The translations under genes and the position numbers were made by a program. The notes under the pieces are model-generated. The model ran no database searches. It had not been told where the DNA came from and worked only from the letters and a program-made list of their open reading frames with translations. Shown piece by piece: positions 1 through 5,129 of a stretch of 5,202 nucleotides of DNA; position 1 is the stretch's first letter; the number at the start of each line of letters is the position of its first letter. The stretch spans positions 16,569 to 21,770 of the forward strand of contig PLKY01000190.1 of assembly GCA_003140785.1 (NCBI GenBank). Reading direction: 5' to 3'. The stretch is from Acidobacteriaceae bacterium. Lineage in GTDB: Bacteria; Acidobacteriota; Terriglobia; Terriglobales; Acidobacteriaceae.

Positions 1-1048
1 TCCAGTTATCGAAGTTGTAGTAACTGAACAGGCCGATGTAAGAGACGAATATACCAGCATCCACATTTACGCCGTGAGCATAATCCCAGTGGTAACCGCC
101 CCAGGCTTCAGAAACATATTTATACGCGCCAGCTAAATCCCATTGGCCTCGACTGGGACTGGCGTCATTACGAACCGTCGTAGTAGCGAACAGGCCATCC
201 ATGGTGAGGATACGCCCGCGTACGTTTTGAATGCGGATGTCACCACCGGCACTGATCTGCTCAAGTTGCCATTCGTCAGAGCGAAACGTCTCAGTCGATC
301 CGCCCAGGCTGTCGTCGTGGGGATGGTTGTAATCCAGCGTGTAGTTCGCGTCCGCGCGGAACTCCGGTGTAAAGTACTTTGTGCTCATCGGGCTGTCCGT
401 AGCGTGCCCGTTGCTGTTCAGCCAGGTCCAGTCGCCGGGGAACGGTTCGCCCTTGGTGGTAACCTGCGCATCGATCTCAGGAGGCGCAGGAGCTGCAGCC
501 GGAGCCGGCGCTGTTGCTGCTTGTGTCCCTGGCGCCATTGAACTGCTATCGCCCGTCTCTGCCGTACGCAATTCGCTGGCATCCTTCTCCGCATCATCCG
601 CTTGCTTGGCCGTATCTAACTCGGATTCGAGCTTGCCAATCCGGGCCTTCATGTCGGCTTCCATTTGTGTTAACTGGGAAAACTGCTTTTTCATGTCAGT
701 CAGCTCTTTGATGACCGCATCGCTCTTCATTGGGACCGCAGCGGGAACTGAGGCTGCATCCGTTGAATTGGAAGAGGCCGCGGCAACGGAAGCTCCAGAC
801 GCTGTGGAAGTGGAATCCGTAGCTACAGCCGCCGCTTCGATAGGCTGCATGCCAGGTCCCGTCGCAGGCGCTTCCAAGGCCGCAAGATTGGCTAAAGCCG
901 TTTGACCGGGAGCCGTATTGGCGGCTGCTCGCGTCGCGGGCTTCTTGTCATCGTTCGATGTTGCGTTTTGGGCCTGGCAGGTAAGCTGCCCGGTGAACCC
1001 ACATATTACGGCACCACATATGACGACCGTCCTGAAGTTACTCCTCAT
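1..1048 (-). CDS. Outer-membrane porin, BBP2/OmpL-like family, 3'-truncated by the window edge
   Basis: Read on the minus strand, the frame stays open for 349 codons from the ATG at 1048-1046 to the window edge, so only the N-terminal part is present. Residues 1-26 form a signal peptide (RSNFR n-region, hydrophobic VVICGAVICGF, likely cleavage after Cys-Gln-Ala26). Residues 40-107 are Ala/Ser/Thr-rich, 112-165 look like a coiled coil (KELTDMKKQFSQLTQMEADM, then KLESEL), and 171-190 are an Ala/Pro linker. From about residue 205 (GDWTWLN, then YFTPEFRADANYTLDYNH, RNDASPSRGQWDL, SEAWGGYH, VNVDAGIFVSYIGLFSYYNF) the protein resembles the putative beta-barrel porin-2 (OmpL-like, DUF1597) family as I remember it from Acidobacteria. 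Inferred role: outer-membrane diffusion channel of unknown substrate, with the coiled coil in the periplasm, perhaps aiding oligomerisation or cell-wall contact. An upstream GAGGAG supports the start. Missing here are most of the barrel strands and the C-terminal aromatic residue. Family assignment is fairly secure; substrate is unknown. Confidence 0.85.
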   Translation of the reverse strand, partial: MRSNFRTVVICGAVICGFTGQLTCQAQNATSNDDKKPATRAAANTAPGQTALANLAALEAPATGPGMQPIEAAAVATDSTSTASGASVAAASSNSTDAASVPAAVPMKSDAVIKELTDMKKQFSQLTQMEADMKARIGKLESELDTAKQADDAEKDASELRTAETGDSSSMAPGTQAATAPAPAAAPAPPEIDAQVTTKGEPFPGDWTWLNSNGHATDSPMSTKYFTPEFRADANYTLDYNHPHDDSLGGSTETFRSDEWQLEQISAGGDIRIQNVRGRILTMDGLFATTTVRNDASPSRGQWDLAGAYKYVSEAWGGYHWDYAHGVNVDAGIFVSYIGLFSYYNFDNW

Positions 1049-1059
1049 GCGTATCTGAT

Positions 1060-1065
1060 CTCCTC
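1060..1065 (-). promoter_or_regulatory. Ribosome binding site of the porin gene
   Basis: On the minus strand GAGGAG lies 11 bases upstream of the ATG at 1048. The spacing is slightly long, but no other start with a better site is visible, so it supports the chosen start, which also gives a complete signal peptide. Confidence 0.6.
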
Positions 1066-1142
1066 GACGATTGGCGTCGCCAGGTTAAAAAGCGTTGGCT
1101 CTCACGGAGGAATGGCTGGTTCATACCGCCCCCTCAGTTAAA

Positions 1143-1304
1143 AGTCTTATGCGACGCGCCATAAGATTGTCGTAAGGAAATCCAGAAATGTAACTAAGTA
1201 ACAAGTATGCAGCTTATAAGACGCACTATCCTCAGGTCATTCTTTCGCAAAACAAGAATGCTCCCCTCAAGTCGTCTTATCTCAGGTTATTTGCAATGTA
1301 ACTA
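1143..1304. promoter_or_regulatory. Cluster of GTCTTAT/ATAAGAC motifs and direct repeats, possible operators
   Basis: GTCTTAT occurs at 1144-1150 and 1274-1280, its exact reverse complement ATAAGAC at 1216-1222, and a one-mismatch copy (ATAAGAT) at 1161-1167. The first pair forms an inverted repeat, TCTTATG-8 bases-CATAAGA, at 1145-1166. The outer pair, ATAAGACG at 1216-1223 and CGTCTTAT at 1273-1280, forms a second, widely spaced one. CTCAGGT is repeated at 1231-1237 and 1281-1287, and AATGTAACTA at 1187-1196 and 1295-1304. Repeated short motifs upstream of a porin start suggest binding sites for a transcription factor. That role is inferred; the repeats are directly visible. Confidence 0.4.
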
Positions 1305-1398
1305 GGCCGACATAAAAACCGCATAAACTAATCCTAAAATGATCGTAGTGTTTTCTGCTTCCGTCGTAACGCGGGTAGCATAGAATCTGCTCAATCCG

Positions 1399-1425
1399 CA
1401 TGAGCGGAAGGTGTTTCCGCTCATG
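1399..1425. repeat. Perfect 11-bp inverted repeat (hairpin)
   Basis: The arms CATGAGCGGAA (1399-1409) and TTCCGCTCATG (1415-1425) are exact reverse complements around a 5-base loop. No T-run follows on either strand, so an ordinary intrinsic terminator is unlikely. A second small inverted repeat, GACAA/TTGTC, starts at its right edge (1425-1442). It could be an operator, an RNA structure or a REP-like element. Confidence 0.7.
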
Positions 1426-1555
1426 ACAAGTCGTTTATTTGTCTGGAATCCGCGAGTCATACCGTCACGAAACGCGATCGATGGAGCCGTTGCCAACATC
1501 CACCGTGCCAAGTCCGGGAGAAATTTTACGCTTCTGCTGCTAATCTCATGAGCAA

Positions 1556-1580
1556 CTGGACCTGTATTCCAGTAGTCCAG
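1556..1580 (+). other. Small hairpin in the leader of the secreted-protein gene
   Basis: CTGGAC (1556-1561) pairs with GTCCAG (1575-1580), and inside it CTG (1562-1564) pairs with CAG (1570-1572) with a two-base bulge. It lies 42 bases upstream of the start codon and 30 bases before the ribosome binding site. It may stabilise the mRNA leader; a chance structure is also possible. Confidence 0.25.
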
Positions 1581-1610
1581 CGGTCTAGGAACTTTCAGAT
1601 ACGGGAATCA

Positions 1611-1615
1611 AGGAG
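1611..1615 (+). promoter_or_regulatory. Ribosome binding site deciding the start at 1623
   Basis: AGGAG is followed by a 7-base spacer and the ATG at 1623. The upstream in-frame ATG at 1548 would add 25 charged residues before the signal peptide and has no comparable site, so 1623 is preferred. Confidence 0.85.
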
Positions 1616-1622
1616 AGGCAAA

Positions 1623-2267
1623 ATGACCCGTAATTTACTCGTATTCCTCTACTTTCTGGTCTTCGTATCAGTGGTTGCGAACGGCCAGATGGTTTCCAAC
1701 AGCACAATTCAAAACGATCCGGCGAAGGAAACGCTCTGCGCACGGAGAGCAAAGGTCAAGCCAGTTCCGTTTTTGATCGATCAGAATTATGCGGAAAGCA
1801 CCCGCGCCGTCCGTCCCGATACCACCTTCATCGCAGAAGACGGCGTTATCCCAGAACTCATTGAGTGTCGTGTGAGCGGAAGCACCGGAAAGTATGAGAC
1901 GGACTCGCTGACTTCGGAAAATTCATCCTGGCACCTGCCCCGTCCACAGCAGTTCACGCCCAGCATCGAGACGGCGGCTGGACAAATCAAGGCAGCCGAT
2001 GTCTACCTGAAAGCAGCTCGCGACAAGGTGAATCGAGAAGGGTTCGACCATAGTTTCAGTCCCGGAGCAGGAGTCTATGAAATCAATTTGAATGTAGGTC
2101 CGTGGTACAACCCCGGCGTACGATTCGCCGGAATGAAGGCGGAACGATATGACATCGCGGTCGAGGGCAAATTATTCTACAAGTCTTCTGGGCCCGATCT
2201 AGATGCCGTCAGGGTCAGTTGCCTGCTTTCGCCGATGTTCGAGGTGAAATCGATTCAGGCCAAGTAA
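1623..2267 (+). CDS. Secreted protein of unknown function, 214 aa
   Basis: I do not recognise a named family. The protein begins with a clear signal peptide (MTRNLLVFLYFLVFVSVVANG, cleavage probably near residues 19-22), so it should be exported to the periplasm or beyond. The mature part is mostly polar and has three cysteines, C39 (LCARRAKVKPVPF), C82 (ELIECRVSG) and C200 (RVSCLLSP). No lipobox is seen at the signal peptide end, so a lipoprotein is unlikely. Tyr- and Trp-containing stretches (SSWHLPRPQQF 101-111, EINLNVGPWYNPGVRF 153-168, ERYDIAVEGKLFYKSSGPDL 174-193) suggest a compact mixed alpha/beta domain with a beta-rich C-terminal half. Length and codon use look like a normal intact gene. 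It is transcribed away from the porin and converges on the composite gene at 2398-3363, so it is probably monocistronic. Existence as a real gene is well supported by ribosome binding site, signal peptide and length; function is unknown. Confidence 0.8.
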   Translation: MTRNLLVFLYFLVFVSVVANGQMVSNSTIQNDPAKETLCARRAKVKPVPFLIDQNYAESTRAVRPDTTFIAEDGVIPELIECRVSGSTGKYETDSLTSENSSWHLPRPQQFTPSIETAAGQIKAADVYLKAARDKVNREGFDHSFSPGAGVYEINLNVGPWYNPGVRFAGMKAERYDIAVEGKLFYKSSGPDLDAVRVSCLLSPMFEVKSIQAK

Positions 2268-2289
2268 GGAGCAGTACCCGCGTCTGCGT

Positions 2290-2304
2290 ATCGCTTAGCG
2301 CGAT
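2290..2304 (+). terminator. Weak hairpin after the secreted-protein gene
   Basis: ATCGC (2290-2294) and GCGAT (2300-2304) form a 5-bp stem with a 5-base loop, starting 22 bases after the TAA and followed by only a short T-run. It is a weak candidate for an intrinsic terminator. Confidence 0.2.
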
Positions 2305-2336
2305 TTCACAATCGACGTGCCCTCTCAAGCTTCGGG

Positions 2337-2370
2337 CAAGGTGCCATTTTCTTGAGGAAAATGCCACTTG
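2337..2370. terminator. Imperfect hairpin between convergent genes, possible bidirectional terminator
   Basis: CATTTTC (2345-2351) pairs perfectly with GAAAATG (2357-2363) around a TTGAG loop. The stem continues through one C/C mismatch, three more pairs (2341-2343 with 2365-2367), a bulged G and three outer pairs (2337-2339 with 2368-2370). It lies between two genes that end toward each other, where a shared terminator is expected. It has no T-run beyond the stem on either strand, so the call is tentative. Confidence 0.35.
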
Positions 2371-2397
2371 AGCGCGTAGTTTCGGGGGCGTCGGACG

Positions 2398-3363
2398 TCA
2401 CCAGCTATACGTGTACCCGATGCTGGATGTCGTGTACCAAGGAACTGTGACCACCTTGCTGTAGCTTTCCTGAATCCAGATCGAGTTGTTGTTGTTGCAG
2501 TGAACGATGGCACCGAGTGATACACCGCTGTCGAGTCTGTTTTGCACACGAGCATTGCCGGTGTAGCTCGTAATGCCGCTCTGCAGCCAGGTGTAGCCGG
2601 TCACGGTCTTTGTCTTGTGCAGAGAAAAGTTCTTCATCACTCCGGCGGATTCCGTGTGTTCGCCGTAGGCGGTGTGAAGGAAGCCGTGGGTTCCTGCGTT
2701 CTCGTAGGTATATCCGAAGGTGAGTTCGTCGCCGATCGGGTCTTTCTTAAGGAATCCGAATGTGTGGCCGATTCCGATATTGTAGTTTGCGCGAGGAACG
2801 AGACCAGGACGATCAAAGTCCGACCCGATCATGACGAAGAGGTCCGTGCTCGTACTGGAGGTTTCGGCTTCGGGGCTTGCAGTGGCCGTCTGCGATTGGG
2901 CGCATCTGGCTCCCGAACTCAGCACGAAGGCCATGATCGCAACGATTGTGATCGCCACCCCTCTTTGCCATAACTTTGTCCTCACGGAGAGACCAGGGCA
3001 ACTGGGTCGCACTGAGCGTTCCACGGTACCTTCGAGAATACGCTCACCGGAGTCTGGATGGATTACTCGAAACTCAATCACATTTACTTCAGGCAATTCA
3101 TCGAACAGACGGGATAGGGCCGCATCCGTATCGGCGATCGACTGCTCGGCAAATAGAACCTCTCGTTCCCCATCTTCGGTGCCGCGATCCCATGGATGAA
3201 CGTCGCGAGCACGCCATTCGATCTCTAGATGATGAGAAACCGAAATCAAATTCAGGCCATCGCGACGTACTTCTCCCCTGCGGTGAAGCGCCAGTGCGTT
3301 TTGAATCGCCTTCCATTCCCTGGCCATCTTGCGTTTCGACAGAAAGCTCTTGAGATACATCAT
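2398..3363 (-). CDS. Composite protein: soluble N-terminal domain, internal signal/TM segment, C-terminal beta-rich (outer-membrane-like) domain, 321 aa
   Basis: No named family recognised. The ATG at 3363 is chosen because GAGGAG lies 8 bases upstream; an in-frame GTG at 3372 overlaps that site. Residues 1-120 are soluble, highly charged and start with basic LKSFLSKRKMAREWKAIQNAL, then SHHLEIEWRARDVHPWDR (43-60), an acidic helix (68-90) and a probable strand, VNVIEFRVI. Residues 128-134 (RTKLWQR) plus 135-152 (hydrophobic GVAITIVAIMAFVLSSGA) look exactly like the n- and h-regions of a signal peptide, with possible cleavage after A152 or A155. After a Ser/Thr-rich linker, residues 173-321 alternate polar and hydrophobic residues (NYNIGIGHTF, ELTFGYTYENA, GYTWLQSGI, SIWIQESYS) and end in SIGYTYSW, a terminal aromatic as in outer-membrane barrels. 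It may be a fusion of two genes, or an internal GTG start at 2985 may make a separate 195-residue secreted protein. It is divergent from the Ada-AlkA gene. Confidence 0.75.
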   Translation of the reverse strand: MMYLKSFLSKRKMAREWKAIQNALALHRRGEVRRDGLNLISVSHHLEIEWRARDVHPWDRGTEDGEREVLFAEQSIADTDAALSRLFDELPEVNVIEFRVIHPDSGERILEGTVERSVRPSCPGLSVRTKLWQRGVAITIVAIMAFVLSSGARCAQSQTATASPEAETSSTSTDLFVMIGSDFDRPGLVPRANYNIGIGHTFGFLKKDPIGDELTFGYTYENAGTHGFLHTAYGEHTESAGVMKNFSLHKTKTVTGYTWLQSGITSYTGNARVQNRLDSGVSLGAIVHCNNNNSIWIQESYSKVVTVPWYTTSSIGYTYSW

Positions 3364-3371
3364 TGTGGTCA

Positions 3372-3377
3372 CTCCTC
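3372..3377 (-). promoter_or_regulatory. Ribosome binding site of the composite gene
   Basis: GAGGAG on the minus strand lies 8 bases from the ATG at 3363. It shares a base with the upstream in-frame GTG (3372-3370), which rules that codon out as the likely start. Confidence 0.8.
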
Positions 3378-3422
3378 GGTTTGTCCTGTTTTGAATCTAG
3401 GCAGCCCAAGGACGATTGCTGG

Positions 3423-3472
3423 CAACTTTCGGACATCGTGGTCTCGCAACCGCACCTTATGTCCGAAACTTG
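3423..3472. promoter_or_regulatory. Long near-perfect inverted repeat in the divergent promoter region
   Basis: The arms at 3423-3436 (containing TTTCGGACAT) and 3459-3472 (containing ATGTCCGAAA) match as reverse complements at 13 of 14 positions, with a 22-base spacer. An imperfect direct repeat, TTGCTGGCAAC (3416-3426) and TTGCTAGTAAC (3470-3480), overlaps both outer edges. The element lies 59 bases upstream of the composite gene start and 49 bases upstream of the Ada-AlkA start. It is therefore well placed as an operator for one or both, possibly for the AraC-type domain of the adjacent regulator. That role is inference from position. Confidence 0.5.
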
Positions 3473-3508
3473 CTAGTAACCTTTACGCTTTCTTTGCAAA
3501 TGCGCTCC

Positions 3509-3514
3509 TAGTAT
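3509..3514 (+). promoter_or_regulatory. Possible -10 element of the Ada-AlkA gene
   Basis: TAGTAT lies 7 bases before the ATG at 3522, so transcription would begin at or next to the start codon, giving a leaderless mRNA. No good -35 hexamer is seen 16-19 bases upstream, as would suit an activator-dependent promoter. No Shine-Dalgarno sequence precedes 3522, which agrees with leaderless initiation but does not prove it. Confidence 0.3.
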
Positions 3515-3521
3515 TTACCGT

Positions 3522-5129
3522 ATGGGCTTGATTGCTCCTGCAGAAATACGAACATTCGCTAATCATGGAGCGGCTCGCACCACGTCGCGAAATCGTGCGC
3601 GGGATTTCGAACATGAACCTGCGATCGACCCCGGTATTTGCTGGCAGGCAATCTACAGCCGCGATCCTCGATTCGACGGACGATTCTTCATGGGGACGAC
3701 GACCACAGGCATCTATTGCCGAAATATCTGCCCGGTTCCCTTTGCCAAACCGAAAAACATTGTGCTGTTCGCGTGTGCTGCCGCTGCTGAGTCGGCAGGT
3801 TTTCGCCCTTGCAAACGCTGCCAGGCACAGGCGGCATTGGGTACTCCTGCATGGCTGGGTACGTCAGCGGTGGTGAACCGCGCCTTTCGACTAATTCTCG
3901 AGGGTGCCCTGAATGAAGGAAACGTGACGGAGCTTGCCGAAAGGATGGGAATTGGTCCGCGCCATTTGCGCCGGCTCTTTGTGCAGCATCTGGGGGCGCC
4001 CCCGCTGAAGATTGCAATCACCCGGCGGATCCATTTGGCAAGAAACCTGATCGAAGAGTCGGGGTTGCGAATGACTCAGATTGCGTTCTGCTCAGGATTC
4101 AAGAGCATTAGAGAATTCAATCATGCGATTCGCGTGTCTACGGGGCAGTCGCCCAACGAACTGCGCCTCGTAGCAGGTGCGCCACAATCTTCCGCTCGCT
4201 CAAGCGGCCTGGAGCTTCGTCTTCCATATAGACGGCCTTTTGATTGGTCGAGTCTGATCGCTTTTCTGAGGCGGAGAGCGATTCCAGGCGTCGAGTTCGT
4301 CACGGATTACTCCTACCAGCGAACGATCGAGATGGGCGGAGTACCAGGATTTCTTACGGTCAAACCCGACACGACAGGGCCCCGACTGGTGGTGAGTCTC
4401 GATACAAAAGGCGCCAAAGGACTCGAACAGGCGGTAGAACGAATCCGCCGCATTTTCGATCTCGGCGCCGATCCTGTTCAGATCGCAAGTCACTTATCGC
4501 GTGACCCTAGACTGCGACACATCCTCAAGCAGCGTCCAGGAATTCGGGTGCCCGGAGTATGGGATGGATTTGAAGGGGCGGTGCTTGCTGTCCTTGGGCA
4601 GAAGTTGAGCTCTGCCGGTTCCAAGCAATCGGTGACTCGTCTGGTCCAGATGTTTGGCATTTCGGTAGACAGTCCGAATCACGGATTGAAATACCTGTTT
4701 CCCCGGCCGGAGGTGCTTGCCCGTGCGGATTTGTCGAAAGCAGGCATCGGCAATGTCCGCGCCAAGATTCTGCGCGATCTTGCGGGCTCGACCGTTCGGA
4801 GGCAGCTCAAGTTCTCAACCTTGCGCACGTTGGAACAGACCGTGTGTCAAGTGGGGACCGCTTGTGGAATCGATGAAAGTACGGCGAACTACATTGCCAT
4901 GCGAGCATTCGGAGAGCCTGACGCGTTCCCCTCAAGGGAACCAGCGCTCAGGCGCAGTCTCGCAGGGCGAGAGACGACTGTGTCTCCTGCACAGGCAATC
5001 GACTTGGCCGACCAATGGCGGCCGTGGCGAGCATATGCAGCAATGCTTTTGTGCAATGAATCTGGGAGGCGAATGTCTCCTAATGACAAACGGGGCAACG
5101 CGCTCATTGACATCGTTCCTAGCGGTTGA
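3522..5129 (+). CDS. ada: Ada (methylphosphotriester sensor)-AraC-AlkA fusion, alkylation response regulator with altered glycosylase domain
   Basis: 535 residues with three domains. Residues 40-103 are the Ada zinc domain: C66, C70, C97 and C100 have the C-X3-C-X26-C-X2-C spacing of E. coli Ada C38/C42/C69/C72, so C66 is the expected methyl acceptor from DNA phosphotriesters. Residues 117-216 are an AraC-type DNA-binding domain with two helix-turn-helix units (VTELAERMGIGPRHLRRLF; MTQIAFCSGFKSIREFNHAI). Residues 229-345 match the AlkA N-terminal domain and about 348-515 the HhH-GPD base-excision glycosylase fold (NYIAMRAFGEPDAFP, WRPWRAYA). The AdaB methyltransferase domain (PCHR) is absent, as in other AdaA-AlkA fusions. 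Aligned by eye to E. coli AlkA, catalytic Asp238 is Glu473, Trp218 is Ser453, Trp272 is Cys511, and the hairpin GIG is GID, so 3-methyladenine excision may be weak or lost. The N-terminus is 28 residues longer than E. coli Ada; there is no other in-frame ATG before M57, so 3522 is the best start. Cytoplasmic. Probably autoregulated after methylation. Confidence 0.92.
   Translation: MGLIAPAEIRTFANHGAARTTSRNRARDFEHEPAIDPGICWQAIYSRDPRFDGRFFMGTTTTGIYCRNICPVPFAKPKNIVLFACAAAAESAGFRPCKRCQAQAALGTPAWLGTSAVVNRAFRLILEGALNEGNVTELAERMGIGPRHLRRLFVQHLGAPPLKIAITRRIHLARNLIEESGLRMTQIAFCSGFKSIREFNHAIRVSTGQSPNELRLVAGAPQSSARSSGLELRLPYRRPFDWSSLIAFLRRRAIPGVEFVTDYSYQRTIEMGGVPGFLTVKPDTTGPRLVVSLDTKGAKGLEQAVERIRRIFDLGADPVQIASHLSRDPRLRHILKQRPGIRVPGVWDGFEGAVLAVLGQKLSSAGSKQSVTRLVQMFGISVDSPNHGLKYLFPRPEVLARADLSKAGIGNVRAKILRDLAGSTVRRQLKFSTLRTLEQTVCQVGTACGIDESTANYIAMRAFGEPDAFPSREPALRRSLAGRETTVSPAQAIDLADQWRPWRAYAAMLLCNESGRRMSPNDKRGNALIDIVPSG

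Larger units (their letters stand above)
1049..1622. other. Divergent intergenic region without a convincing gene
   Basis: These 574 bases separate the start codons of the leftward porin gene and the rightward secreted-protein gene, so they should carry both promoters and leaders. Open frames here are short and lack a good ribosome binding site. A 69-codon frame on the minus strand (1511-1302) has no recognisable domain and reads through a perfect inverted repeat. The left half is AT-richer and contains repeated short motifs (see the separate entry). The right half contains an 11-bp hairpin at 1399-1425. I could not fix a -35/-10 pair for either gene with confidence. Confidence 0.6.

Noticed and set aside
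381..905. 174-codon Ala/Ser-rich open frame on the plus strand
   Set aside because: It is antisense to the porin gene; its composition mirrors the Ala-rich coding strand, and the porin frame has signal peptide, ribosome binding site and family motifs.
1302..1511. 69-codon open frame on the minus strand in the intergenic region
   Set aside because: No ribosome binding site, no domain, and it runs through a perfect palindrome; random open frames of this size are common.
1049..1547. Mobile element remnant or CRISPR-like array in the repeat-rich intergenic region
   Set aside because: The repeats are only 7-11 bases and irregularly spaced, and there are no transposase fragments, terminal inverted repeats or target duplications.
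1548..1622. Upstream ATG at 1548 as start of the secreted protein
   Set aside because: It would place 25 charged residues before the signal peptide; the ATG at 1623 has AGGAG at ideal spacing.
2290..2304. Strong intrinsic terminator after the secreted-protein gene
   Set aside because: The stem is only 5 bp and the T-run is short, so it is listed only as a weak candidate.
2542..3199. Several plus-strand open frames of 120-143 codons over the composite gene
   Set aside because: They are shadows of the minus-strand frame, mutually overlapping, without ribosome binding sites or recognisable domains.
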